Source: Blastomyces gilchristii SLH14081
Lineage: Eukaryota; Ascomycota; Eurotiomycetes; Onygenales; Ajellomycetaceae
Length of the DNA: 64,000 nucleotides
NCBI RefSeq assembly: GCF_000003855.2
Contig: NW_003101654.1
Coordinates: 547,789 to 611,788 of the forward strand
Direction: 5' to 3'
The notes beneath the pieces are model-generated. The model saw nothing but the letters and a program-made list of their open reading frames with translations, ran no database searches and was not told the origin of the DNA. Shown piece after piece: positions 1 to 11,800 of the stretch; position 1 is the first letter of the stretch; each line of letters opens with the position of its first letter. A program made the position numbers and the translations under genes.

Positions 1-284
1 TTTTTAGAGCTTGCAGCAGCACATTGCAACAGGCCCTCTTGGGAGCGCAAGACATCGCCAATTAAGCTGCCATAGGTGAAGGATCGGCCGGAGACGCTGT
101 GAACGACGGCTATTGATTTCGGGTCGTGATTTTGTATGGCGCGGAGGACGGGTAGGTCAGGGAGGGTGGAGGAGAGGCGAGTTTGGAGGAGAGAGCCGGA
201 AGAGAGATAAGCTCTGAGAGAAGGTCTCAAGGAACGGCCGCAAGATGCGCGAGTGAGAGATATTAGCCTGCGTGAGGTGAGCAT
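1..284 (-). CDS. Acyl-CoA (malonyl/methylmalonyl-CoA-like) synthetase, 5' part only
   Basis: The minus strand is open from an ATG at 284 to the left edge: 94 codons with no stop, so the gene continues outside the window. The first ~35 residues are rich in Arg, Ser and Leu and lack acidic residues, as in a mitochondrial presequence. From about residue 45 the protein reads like the N-terminus of AMP-forming synthetases: 'LPDLPVLRAIQ', then 'AVVHSVSGRSFTYGSL', the usual substrate-side strand before the first helices. That placement suggests the ACSF3-like group, which activates malonate or methylmalonate in mitochondria. The AMP-binding and A8 motifs lie outside the window, so substrate class is inference. 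A longer overlapping frame (157-588) has a lower-quality protein and is a shadow. The gene is divergent from the BolA gene at 716. Confidence 0.6.
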   Translation of the reverse strand, partial: MLTSRRLISLTRASCGRSLRPSLRAYLSSGSLLQTRLSSTLPDLPVLRAIQNHDPKSIAVVHSVSGRSFTYGSLIGDVLRSQEGLLQCAAASSK

Positions 285-715
285 GTTGGATCTTCCGAAG
301 CATACAATCTGCGGAGAGCTTCTGGTGGTTGGTATAAATATAGCTTTCGGCCATGCCGCAGAGAACGAGCAAGAGGAATTGAATTATTAGATTATTGAGG
401 AGATTATGTGTATATGCAGCTCGACCGAAGACATTGACGCCATCCTTCTCAATACAGAGGAATGTTTCTAGGGTGTGGACAGAGGAGCGAGAAACTGTGA
501 TATTTATTATAGGGATGGAAGATTGAAAAAAATGGTCGATGACTTTCGGGGGGGAGAAATCCCGCCAGCGAAAAAAGGACCAAACCAATATTTAAGTATT
601 TAACCACGAAACTGGTATCTTTTAACAAGCTCGATCGAACATTCTTAATTTCTGTCTTCATATGCGATTATTCTCCAAAAGAAACAATATCCACAGATAC
701 TCATAAACATACCCA
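285..715. promoter_or_regulatory. Divergent promoter between the acyl-CoA synthetase and BolA genes
   Basis: A 431-bp gap separates two divergent start codons (284 minus, 716 plus). Both encoded proteins start with apparent mitochondrial presequences, so shared regulation is possible. I see no convincing operator or TATA box, and the call rests on geometry alone. Confidence 0.4.
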
Positions 716-1310
716 ATGCTCCGCTCCATTCTCCCGCGCCAGAATCATCTTCTGCTGCTAACCGGACAGCTCCGCTCCATCTCCAGCGCAACCACCATGT
801 CGTCTACGCCGATGGAAGATGCCATCCGCGAGAAGGTATCAATGATATATTTCCATATCATATCTCTCAAGCCAGGAACGGAGAGACCGGCTGCTAACAA
901 TGATAAACCAAATCCAGCTCCAACAAACCCTCCAACCCTCCACCCTCATAATCCGGAACGACTCAAAACTCCACGCCCACCACGCCCCCATGCGCGGTAA
1001 CACATCGACAGAGACGCATTTTCAGTAACAATCCCCCTACCTAACAACCTAACTACCCCCTTTCCCCCCTCATTTATTCACACAAGGGCCCGCCGCGATT
1101 CTAAACCCAAATAGCATCACAGTAACATCACCCTCGTTCGTAGCCAAGACGCAAGCCGCACGCCATCGCATGGTTTATGCCGCGCTGAAGGAGGAGTTGG
1201 CGCGGGAAGGGGGAATCCATGCCTTGCAGTTGAAAACAAGGACAGTGGAGGAGGAGGCGAGGGATCGGGAGCTGGGGACGAAGGAGAAGGAGGTTGAGGC
1301 GGGGGAGTGA
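716..1310 (+). CDS. BOL1: BolA-family protein, mitochondrial (Bol1-like), three exons
   Basis: Exons 716-835, 918-1024 and 1115-1310 join in phase to encode 140 residues. The first intron carries a GCTAAC branch site near 892 and ends ATCCAG; the second runs GTAACA to ATAG. The N-terminus (MLRSILPRQN...) is basic and hydrophobic, as in a mitochondrial targeting peptide. The BolA fold follows from about residue 35: 'LQPSTLIIRNDSKLHAHHAP', then ETHF, 'VTSPSFVAKTQAARHRMVY' and 'GGIHALQLKTRT'. The conserved histidines and the HALQL strand are the family's [2Fe-2S]/glutaredoxin interaction surface. BolA proteins with monothiol glutaredoxins act in iron-sulfur cluster delivery. The charged tail after residue ~125 is longer than in bacterial BolA. 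Bol1 rather than Bol3 is chosen from the ETHF and HAL motifs. Confidence 0.85.
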
Positions 1311-2610
1311 GAGGGTTAAACGTGTGCTGGATGTGGATATGGATGTGAGTGGGTTAATATATCTATACATCTACATGAAGACGAAGTGCGCCGTCTTAAC
1401 TGTAACAATAAAATAGCGAGCTATCTGATATAAACAACTGTATAGGAATAAATTCTACTCTTGGACCTGGAGCTCTTGCCATTCTCATATACAGAGGTAT
1501 ATTATATATATATAACTCGTTCCAGTCTTCCCGTTGGGTACGTGTCAAAGCTATAAAATTCCCCACTACGAGCCTCTTCGTTTTTCGAAGAGTGATCAAC
1601 CGGAAACGAGAGTCGGTTGGTAAAAATATGATTCAATAGAAAATATACATATATAATCCGCAAAAGTAGTTAATACAAAAGAGATATCTAATCCAATGGA
1701 TGGCAGGCGAAGACGAGCAAAAAGAGATTAAAAGAACAGGCAATGACGAAGGATGGAATTCAGTAGACAGTAAAATTGAAAACACAGCAAGGAGAACAAA
1801 GTCAGAATGCTAAGAAATAAAATAGAGTTGAATGGGATATTACTATGTGTTGAGTTTCGTCTTTCGGGGAGAACAGAAGAAATGGCATACAAGGCGCAGA
1901 GCAGACTATTTTTCTTTTCTTAACCAGACACTCACCTTTTAAAATGGAATAAACTAAAAATAAATAGAGCAACTTCGAAACACGAGTATTAAAAACGGGA
2001 CTAGATAGGAAGGAATAAGAAACACGGGATAGTGGCTGTGTACACGAGTATGGAAAAAGCAGAGGAGATAAACGAGGAAAGGCTAGATAGAGAGTAGTCA
2101 CAGTACAAAAAGTAAGGAAACGGAATTAAAAAAAAAAAAAAAAAGGGATGAGAATAGTACGCCGAAACTGAACAATTTAAAAGGCTTGGAAAAAGGAGAA
2201 AATAAGTGGGATAATGGAAGGTAACCGAACTGAGGATTTCGTATACCAAAACCGCGATACGGGTATGGTAGTGCGGGTAGAAAGGATACTGGAAAACCTC
2301 GGCGGGTGTTGGAGCCGACGGGGGTATTGGATTGTGAAGGGAAGGGAATAAGAAGAGAGGAGGAGTACGGGTAGATTGATGCAAGACTCAGGCTAGCCGT
2401 GCGGTTTGGCTATTGGCTAAATAGGGGGAAGTCAACGGGGAGTGGGTGGTCGGATAGTCCCCGACTCGACCGACTCGACCACAGCCCATTGGAATCGTAC
2501 GAGGTTCAGGCTCAAGCAGCAGGGAGTATGGTAGAATAATAGGCACTGGCAGTAATTTCCACTGACAGGAACAACGCAAACAGGCGGACAAGGCAGCGGA
2601 CCATTTCAGC
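1311..2610. other. Convergent intergenic region, no gene seen
   Basis: About 1.3 kb lies between the 3' ends of the BolA gene (+) and the syntaxin gene (-). It is A/T-rich in places, with an A17 run near 2127-2143. Short frames here have no domain-like features. It presumably holds both 3' UTRs. Confidence 0.5.
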
Positions 2611-4021
2611 TTACTTGCCGCCATTGTTACCCCCAGGTCCAACTGTGAAATAGATTGCGAAGAAAAGGACCAGCACAAGGATAATGAGAACTGTAGAATA
2701 TGCGAATTAATATGCTAACCCTTCAATGGAAATATAAGAATGAATATACTCACCAACTATGCCGAGGCAGATCCACTTCTTCTTGTTGCGAGCCCTAGCC
2801 TTCTTGATCGCACCACCAATTTCCTCGTTGCCCTTCGTTATATTATCATGGATCTGTTCGGTCTGTTCATCGATCCGCTCGACAGCAGCTTCTTGCTGTA
2901 TGACGATAGCATCAAGATCTTGGAACATCTGAGAAAGTTCTAGCAAGTCGCGCTCAATTTTCAGGATTTCATCGTGCCTGGCGCGAACCATCTGCGAAAC
3001 CTTTTGGGCGTCACCGCGTCGGTCGCTTTGCATAAGCTGTGGCAGCAGGGGAGAGGTCAAGATTAGTATCAGCTGTCAATAGGCAGAAGTATTCCACCTT
3101 GAGAGAGGGCGGTTTTTTCTTGATGCCTGGTATGGATTCCCTGCTGCTTTGTTTGTGGGGAGTCGGGGGAAGGGGTTAGGTGCTTACAGCCTGGCTGAAT
3201 ATTTGCTGTTGCGACGGGTCTTGAACAGCTTCCTTAACTTCCTCATCAGTAGCATCGGGTCGCACAATTCGGTATTGCCTTGCCATTTGCGCCTCCAAGT
3301 CCTTGCGGAAATCCGACTGCACGGCGTGGAAATTCGTGATAGCGGATTTGAGCTTCCGCTCGACTCTGCCAATCTGAGCACTGTTGATGCTCTCTCCAGC
3401 ACCGGGGGTCTGTTTTATGCTCTTCAAGCGTTGGATCAGATTCTGGTATAGGCGTTTCGCATCACTGGCCAACCCATCTGCCTGCGAGCGAATCGCATTT
3501 TCGCGGGTGGGGTCCGCATCTGTGAGTAGACGTCGGTACAGACCCTGGATCTGCTCGATGTACTTCTCTACCTCATCGATACCCTGTTCGATATCTTTAC
3601 ACTGATTGAGGATCGCACGCTTGTCATTTGGTTCATCGTAGCCTCCTTGGACTGGAGGATCGTATGGAGACATTTCTGGTGCGCAAAAGCGGATTAGTAT
3701 TTCTTGGTATTTGTAACCAGTATGGGGGAAAGGATAAGAGGAGTTATTAATAACAACGTACCATAACGACCGGCACCGGCTTCGACATCGTTATTATATC
3801 TATTGTCTTGTCGAGCGCTGTATGGGTCGTATTGGCCGTAGCCTTGGCCGCCGTAGTTATTATACTGTCAGATGCAACGCGACCCCGAACGGGCTTCCAT
3901 ATCAGCGGGGTGTACATTATAATAAGACTTATAGGTTCTCAATTCGATATGCAGGCAAGAAGAGAGGTTGGGAGAGGGAGCACGCCAACCGCAACGGACG
4001 GCAAGAGACACTCACACTCAT
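2611..4021 (-). CDS. SSO1: Plasma-membrane syntaxin (Sso1/Psy1-type Qa-SNARE), five exons
   Basis: On the minus strand, exons 4021-4016, 3864-3762, 3675-3188, 3036-2754 and 2690-2611 join in phase to give 319 residues. The start exon is only six bases (ATG AGT). Gly/Tyr/Asn-rich residues 3-35 precede the three-helix Habc region (residues ~45-190), followed by a SNARE motif ('DAQKVSQMVRARHDEILKIE', then 'LSQMFQDLDAIVIQQEAAVE', with a central Gln layer). A Lys/Arg-rich stretch leads to a C-terminal membrane anchor (CLGIVVLIILVLVLFFAIYF) and a short GPGGNNGGK tail. This is the tail-anchored Qa-SNARE layout. Family members pair with Sec9 and Snc v-SNAREs to fuse secretory vesicles with the plasma membrane, at the hyphal tip in filamentous fungi. 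Length matches fungal Sso proteins. Confidence 0.92.
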
Positions 4022-6906
4022 GATGGCGGCAAAACCACGTTAAATGGTAGCTATTCGGACTGTATTCCAATTGTCGTCGAGATAAAGTAATTAGAAGAGA
4101 GATAGCCGCCCAAAAGAGTATATCTTTGTCGTTGGTGTGGGTGGTGGTGGTGAGAGAAAATTGAATTGGTTAAATTGGTTAAGGGGACGGGATGGAAAAG
4201 GGGATACGGGTGGATCGAGGTGGGTACGCGGCTGTAGAGATTGGTCCCGGAAACGATGTGAAAACGAGCACACGGGGATCAGAATGCAAGGTAGAAGATT
4301 GAAAACCAGAACAAGCGGGAGGAGAAGAATACACAGATCTAAGAGAGGGGAGGAAAAGCGTCCAAGAGAGATAGAGCAGTGCAGGTGAAGAGGTGAAGAG
4401 GTGAAGAATTGAGGTTTGAAGCTGAAATTGACACAGGGAGAAGGGGCTGAGTTGGGATTAGCCTCAATTGGGGCCTTAGTCATCCAAGGAACACGAGAGG
4501 TACCTGATTTTATATGGAGGTTTAGCGGGTCAAATAGGTACCCACTAAGTTCCTTTGACTAACGGGGGATTCATCCACTTCCGCTTCTCCATACAATGAC
4601 AAAGATAACAACCCCCAGGTAGACTCGAACATACACTTTACAAATCGCCTCTCTACTTCAAACTAACTAACAATCAAGTCAAAGCCTCTTGCTTCACCTC
4701 ACCCCCTTCGCCGTCCCCTTGCCGGCAAGAAATACCTGCAAGAAATACCAGCCCTGAAACAATCGGGCGGCAGACAATATCCTGCGTGATGCCGGCTGTA
4801 TACCCCGCCGCTGCCACCGTAGACGATGCATATCCCCATGTCCCGATGCTCAGATCCATTCCAACCCGGCCAGTCCGCTGGTGGACAGAGTTCGTATGTT
4901 GCGGCTGAGATCCATGGACGTATCTGAGGGCTGGCTGCTACGACATACATGCAACTAGCAGTGCGCGAATACCCAGCCTAAACGCCAGCCGCACGACCAT
5001 CGAACATGATGGCACACACTGTCTGTGGCATTGGCAAGCAAGCCAGGCCCAAGAAGTTAATAATGAGGCACGAACACCCATCCATCCAAAATTCTGCCGC
5101 CAGCCTAACTAACTAGTTAACGGCCGTTAACTTTCTAAGCCGCCGCATGATCCACCACATCAACCACTAATATCGCTTATAAAAATAGCTCAGTCGTAAC
5201 ACTTGCATTCTGACTCGCACTAGCATATGCACGCTGCCAATGACAGAGCACCAACGATTTTGTCCAGTGCCAGCTCCGAAATCATCGAGAACAGCAGAAT
5301 CATGGAAGCTAAAGAGATCTTGAAAAAAAGTCAGCCCTATTAACGGATCTACCAACTTATTCTTTCGGAAGCTTAATATACAGAGCTTCAAAGAAAATCC
5401 AAACTACTGCCACACAATGAGATAGAGCCTCCACCAACAACAATCGCCTTAATCCCACCATCCTTTGGGATAGATCAACTAGCGGCGAGGAATCTACCAA
5501 CAAAACAAGGGGGAAAAATGAAGAGGTCAAAAGAAAGGACACAATGAGGCAACAAAGCGACAGCAATAAATAAAATAAAGTATTGCACCCATTTGAAACT
5601 TCATGCAGTTCCCGAGCAGTAGTTTCTTTTTAACACACATTTGCATCCAGAACGATGAATTCAAATAGGCCTCGATAAAGGAAAACGCAACCGATGATGT
5701 CGGGAGTTTCCCGTGCGGCAACAGGAGCTGCATTTATTGGCCTGAAACCCGCCGGCGTTTATTGGGTTCCACAAGATATTGCTAGTTAGCTAACTCCTTT
5801 CCAATTCCCACATACACGGGTCGTCTGCATCCCCTCTTCTTGCCCCCGCAGAATGGTAGAAATGCCGGGAAATATCAAGGCGAAAGGAAGAGATACCGTG
5901 TTAATACAAGACAAAAATTCATAAAAAGTAAAAAATCTTTGAGACCTACTCGCTGAGCCTGTAGCTGACTATTTCCAATTCACCCGGTTTGCTTCGTCGT
6001 TGGATAAAACTCCATCGCGCTGTCAACTCGATATAGGTGGAAATATTGAATTCCATTATGCTATTATCGCACTTCATCTATATCAGTCACTTTAAATCCC
6101 TGAATACTTGATAAACCGAGGTCTCCCTATTTCTCATTTCTCAGGAAGGGCCATTTCCCAACCCTGCTTCTACTCAATATCCATCATATCCTTGAGCAAT
6201 TCTGACGATAGACAGTAGCTTGCTACACCATGATTGAAACAGGCTGCTCAGGCGCAGATCGAAGCCCCCTGGGACTTCGCGGTTGCGAGGGTGGAATGTT
6301 GGGGAGATATTGCTGGGGAAGTTGGAGTCCGCCAGGGACGGGGGAGGGGATCAACTCCATACCTAAGTACCTAGGCGAATATTCACCCAAGACCATGAAG
6401 CATGAAGTTCTAATGGAGCTGGTATCATGTAGCCAGGAAGGCAGCTTGATCTATCTAAGCAGCGAGGGACATGAGGTAATTGGAGGGTGAGAAATAGTCG
6501 GAGTCCGAGTTACTGTGATAATAGCCGTGTGTAGCGCTTGCTGGCATCTTGATCCTTCAAGTAATGATTTCCTCTGCGTAGGCTGGAAGATGAAAGAGTA
6601 GAAAGAGTAGGGGAAAGCAGGTAGAGAAGCACATCATATTATTGTCAAATTATTCAAAAGCATAAGGCACTTGAAGTCATCAGCCGGTTTGTATCAATAG
6701 ATCTTCTGTATTCAGTGTTATAAGACGTTCGTTTTTAATACAACAAATTCATTGCCTACACCTGATATCATGCGCGTGTCTTCCCTTTTGTTCTTCTAAT
6801 AAAGAGACTTGCTACTAGTCGAGGAAACATTCTATTCATGACGAACTTCGCTGCTTAGAAGTCATATATCTATGTCAATGGTAATAAAACCCCCACAAAT
6901 ACACCC
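4022..6906. other. Intergenic region upstream of the syntaxin gene, no gene seen
   Basis: About 2.9 kb lies between the syntaxin start codon (4021, minus) and the NAPRTase stop (6907, minus). The first kilobase should hold the syntaxin promoter. A purine-rich stretch runs from about 4140 to 4440. The perfect 16-bp palindrome GTTAACGGCCGTTAAC lies at 5116-5131. No open frame has a recognisable domain or plausible splice pattern. Confidence 0.45.
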
Positions 6907-8894
6907 TCAATCGCCCCTCTTCCCCCACCTCCGCGTCTCATCTCCATTCTGCCAGTCACGCTCAACATACCCAAGGCGCTTCTTAACCTCAACAACGGTA
7001 TGGGTGTCACCGGTATTTTTGCCGAGATTGTCTGAAAGTTTGACGGCGGGCCGGCCGCCGGCAGAGGAGATTTTTATGACAATATTTAACGGGACAGATT
7101 TCTTGTGGTCGGATAGCTGGGAGAAATCGTCTATTTGAATTGTTAATAAAGGTTAGAATAGGAAAAATGAGCAATGGGGTGGGGGGCCTATAATAAAATC
7201 ATAGTGGTGCAGGGTAGGAAAAAGGCAACACATACTGGTAAGGAACGTCCCGACACCGAAGACAGGTTGAAAGCCTGCTTCATCAGCAACGACCTTGTAG
7301 TCCAAACACAGCTGCAGATTCAGCGAGTCGGAGAACACAAGTGTTTTCTTATCCTTGATGCCTTCCTTGTCGTAAAAGTCGCGTACCATCTTGACGAAGT
7401 AGACTGGATCACCCGAATCCTGGCGCACACCCGTGAAGGCCTGTGCGTATGTTTTGGTTGACGGGGTATGTTGTTCCTCCTTTTTCACGGCGGGAGAGGA
7501 TTTTATAGGGGCCGCAATTGGCGGTTCCGTCTCGGACAAGTTGTCAGTTGTGGAATTTCCACCTGCGAACGAGGCCATAGTACCTTCTGCTCCTTGTGTT
7601 GCCGTTGTGTAGCCCGGTATTGGCTTGCGAAATGCATCTAGAAAAGCGGGTGTGCCAAAGGTATCCGTCAAGGCTATGCCAAGTACCTTCACGTCTTTTG
7701 TGTTAGCCTCAGATTTTCTCATGTATGCTCAAAACTTCAAGCGGGAAGTAACACTGACCCCTTCCCCGAAACAGCCCAGCCAATAACGCAAAGCCAGTTC
7801 GTTGGCATTTTCATAATTATCAGTAATAGCCGCAATTCCCATGTACCACTCATGAGCAACAGTGCCCACAGCAGCGACACCATGCTTCATAGCGAAATGC
7901 ACATTGCTGGTGCCAGACAAGACACCCTTCCAGCCCTTTTCCTTGCCATCAGCTGCAGCGCGACAGAGGCCCCTCATGACCAGACTCTGCGTATGGTAAC
8001 TCCTTCTCCGGCGCGTGCCAAACTCTGAAAAGATACATCTGTGCTCTAAAAGGGTGGCGGCCTTCCTATATGCCTTCTCTTCTTGTTGGTGGTAATCCCA
8101 GTCACGATCACACCATTTAAAATAAGCCTCACTGGCGATCGCAAGGAGAGGTATCTCGTAGAGAATTGTCTCGACCCACAGGCCATGTATTGCTATGTTG
8201 ATATCTCCGATATCTGAGTCGGCACCAGTATCATTTATAGGGATGAAGGAGATGTCGAGTTGTTCTGTGGGCTTGAAGTGGAAGGATGACAGGTAGCGCA
8301 GGTAAGCAGGATTAAGGTATGGGCATTGTAACTTGAGGTATTCGTGTTCCTCAGGTGTGAGTGAGATATTTGCAAGTTCTGCAGAGCGTCAGAATGAAAA
8401 ATAAAACTAAAAACATACAATTTATGATAATAAAACTGCATGATGTAGACCCATTAGCCTGATGAAGGCATGAGTCACTCGGGTTGGCTGATCCGGACGT
8501 TCGGTCATGAGGAGCACGATCAAGGAGAAAATAAAAAGGAAAAGGTAAAGAAAAACATACTTTCAATCTCATTCTTCAGCCATGTGTAAGCGGCCCTAGT
8601 AAATTTCATATCCTTTGTCCGATTGGTGAAGGCGTACGTGACTTCTGCACGTCATACATACAGCCCAGCGGCCTGGGGAGGGACCCCACGCGCAACGGGT
8701 AATTGGTTAGCAACGGAGTCGTCCAATTAACAACATCAGAGAAAATAGATTGCAAAGGAGAAATTAAAGACCCACTCACCAGCATCGGGGAAGTATTTCA
8801 GCACCGCGCATTGCATAGTAAGTTTGTATAGGTCAGTATCCAGCAGGGAAAACACTCCCTCCGGCACAGAGGGAGCGGCAGAAGTGTCATCCAT
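6907..8894 (-). CDS. NPT1: Nicotinate phosphoribosyltransferase (NAPRTase), five exons
   Basis: On the minus strand, exons 8894-8780, 8644-8561, 8378-7759, 7686-7236 and 7130-6907 join in phase for 497 residues. The protein makes nicotinate mononucleotide from nicotinate and PRPP in the Preiss-Handler NAD salvage pathway. Family hallmarks in order: 'FSLLDTDLYKLTMQCAVLKY' near the N-terminus, EFGTRRRRSYHTQSLVMRGL near residue 180, SGTSNVHFA, GTVAHEWYMG near 240, ALTDTFGT, VRQDSGDP near 360, VFSDSLN, and the C-terminal 'SSAGGRPAVKLSDN'. The protein is longer than yeast Npt1 mainly because of a Ser/Thr/Pro/Ala-rich insertion of ~55 residues after LDAFRKPIPGY (coding about 7460-7625). Introns at 7687-7758 and 8381-8560 carry a CTAAC or CTAAT branch site. 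Confidence 0.93.
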
Positions 8895-11800
8895 GGCTTA
8901 GTGCCCGAGGTGCCAAGGAAGTCAATCGACGCAATGGACAGGTAAGCGGAAGATATGGCTATGTAGAGTAAAAGGTATAAGACAGCATCCGCGGTGGTCG
9001 AAGATTGTCGCGAAGGAGGGGTGTTTATACTCCTGTCGTTGATGGCGCCACGATGGGGCGGGTTGAGTGTTTGCTGCGTTTGCATCATTGCATCACTGCT
9101 CGAATTTGCAAACTCACTCTTGTAAAACCAATAACCATAACCGGGGGGGTTGAAAATAAAACACCCACACCCAGCATATGTCATTGAGACTGCCCAGGGC
9201 TCACAAAGCTACAAGCTACATGGGATAAAACTAAGGAAAAAGCGGGATAGAGGATAGATAGTATGAATATCATTCACACGTGGGATCGTTACGGTGAGGT
9301 ACAACACAGATACCACCATGCAATGCCACCACTAATTATGAAAAGAAAATGTGTGTGTGGGTGTGTGAGAAAGCTGTACATTCCATTCCCAATGCACTAT
9401 ATGCCCAAAAGGATATGATTATTACTTAGGGAATAAAATCCAAAGTAAGCACGCGAGCAAGCAATATGCTTCAAACGACAAAAGAGGCATAATAAGAGAA
9501 AACGCCAGGGTATGGATGCATTGAGCTGACACGAGATAGGGAAAAAAAATACACGATTAAATGAAAAACCAGGAAGACGGAAGTCATCGTCATCCACGAC
9601 ATGACAACATTTCGATCAGTGATTAGCAAGACATTATTACAATAATAATACAGGCGCAAAATAGGGGGAAAAAAAAGACATTACAGAGTGGTGTGAATTA
9701 AAAGGCTGGTAAGACAGAAATATGAAAAGAGCAAAAAGAAAAAGAAAAAAGAGAGAGAAAAGAAAAAAAGAACAGAGACTAAAGAAGGCCAAGGGAAGGG
9801 GTAGAGATAGGTGAGAACTGGGGTATAGTAGGGTTGGTTAGGGTGGTGCGTGACGGGGTGAATGAGGTAAGAAGAAGGGGAAATGAGCTTCATGCCGAAC
9901 TGGCAAGCCGGAAAACACCTCGAGAGCAGAGCAAGGGGAAAGAGAAGATGAAAAAGATAGAATCGTCAAGATTCAAAGTGGAGAAGCGTCGGCGGGAAAG
10001 CGTGGGTGAGAGAAAGGTCAAAAAATGTACTGTCAAAATACCCCCCATCAAGCCATGCCTTAGTAGGGCAGCTGCCCATGCACAACTGGTGATTTGTCAA
10101 TGATTGATGTCGCACAGGCTGAGGGGAACTCGACGTGTGGGAGAGTGCCAGTGCAGGGACCCTCTGAGTTGTCTGAAGATTATCCTGAAGCAAACGCATA
10201 ACTGGCAAAAGGGGCTGCAGACAGGGTTCGTCACAAAGGCGGCAAGACAGGCGGGAATGGAATGGGGTGGGAGGAGGCGAAGGTCCACGGAGATTGGGGC
10301 AGCATGCAGATTTCGTCGATTGGTCGAAGCAAGCAAGTTATGCGAGTAAGCATGCATATAAACTGCCGAAGGATTGGCGGAGCGACGCATGCTGGCGATG
10401 TGGAGCCTCCGATTGATATGACGCTCTCCATCTCTCCGCATCCCTCCGTCAATAGGAGACTGCAAAAAGCTAAAGCTTGCATTATCATAATTACCGCCAA
10501 CTGGCCGGCGGAGTTAAAGCCCCTCTTTTACGGTTGCCCCGCCGCCCCAAGTGACGACACATAGAGTTCGCTTGAGGAATCCATGTCGCGCGCGAGGTCT
10601 CGACTACCAAAGAACCGATGAGATTCCAGGATATGCAGTGTGAAGATCGGGAATGCATATAAAGCATTGCAGTCAGCATGGATATTGTGGCAGGGGACGC
10701 TATGCATGTTGGTAATAGTGTCTGCGGGGAGAGGGGCAATGGGCGGGTTGTCCGGGTATGGCGTCGTTATGAATAAGCGACCTGGCTCAAGGGCTTGCTC
10801 AAAGAATCGTCGTTAAAAGGATTGGCAAACAAAGGATTCCAGGTGTCAGATGACTTGAGGAAGCCGAAGCTACGACTGCTAGCAGGCCTTGGGTGGCCAG
10901 GGGCTTGACGGGTTCAGGGGTACCCGGAACAACGTCGTGCAGAATGCCCAGACAGAGTCGCAGGTAGAGCCGGATATTGCTCCCAAAAAAAGATTTGCGG
11001 CTTGCCAGTCCACGTGGATTTAACTACCCCGGAGCAACGAAGATCAAAGCGCACTAGAGGGAAAAACTCGAGACCATTGAGAAAAGAGCAATGTGTCATA
11101 ACTCGTATTTAGCTGAACCTTGAGGCGGTGAGTGAAATCGTATTTCATGGCGACAGGGTTAATTGGCGTTTTTTCCCATTCCATAATATTTTCCTCTCTC
11201 TCTCTTTGGGATTAGGCGAAATCCGCTGACAGGGAAGAGCGCAAGGTTTTGCTGACTGATTTAGGCATCGGGTCTCGGGTAAGCAGCAGTAGTGGTTAGC
11301 AGTAGTGGTTAGCAGTATCGCATTAGAGCAGTCGTAAGGGATCCGGCGAGCTCGAATGTTATGTATGACGTGACGTGGGGCGGTTAAAGGAATGCCGAGA
11401 AAATGGCGAAGAAGAAAAAAAAATTTGAAAAATTGAAAAATTGAAAAATTAAAAATTGAAAAGACGACAAAAAAGTAAGCATGCAAGCAGAGAAAGGGAT
11501 TTCTTGGCCCGACGCAGGAGGGCGTTGGAGAAAGCCAACGAATTGAAATAGAGGTGTTCTCAGGATCCATATCGATGATACAAGACACAACTGACAGCCA
11601 GCTGCCTATTATGGCCTGTTGTTATACATGAGGGTTCGGAGGGCGGTCAAGAGGCCCAGGGGTGGGAGAAGAAGAGGAAGGTCAAGAGTTCGAAGACGAT
11701 TAGAAAGACTTTGAGGAGAATCAATAATCAACCACGCAAACACCACCCCATAGTGACGCTCTTATTTAGGTACCGGTGGAAGAGGGCCCTTGGGAGGAGG

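Noticed and set aside
157..588. 143-residue minus-strand frame overlapping the acyl-CoA synthetase
   Set aside because: Its protein has no domain-like order, and the frame starting at 284 gives a convincing synthetase N-terminus.
4091..4483. 130-residue minus-strand frame
   Set aside because: It mirrors a purine-rich strand (Ser/Pro/Leu-rich translation) with no recognisable motif.
6230..6490. 86-residue plus-strand frame
   Set aside because: No motif, no supporting splice pattern, and in the middle of an otherwise non-coding gap.
9834..10103. Lys/Arg-rich plus-strand frame
   Set aside because: The composition follows from a purine-rich DNA strand.
10097..10564. Several overlapping frames of 80-122 codons on both strands
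   Set aside because: Mutually exclusive, unlike known proteins, no splice logic.
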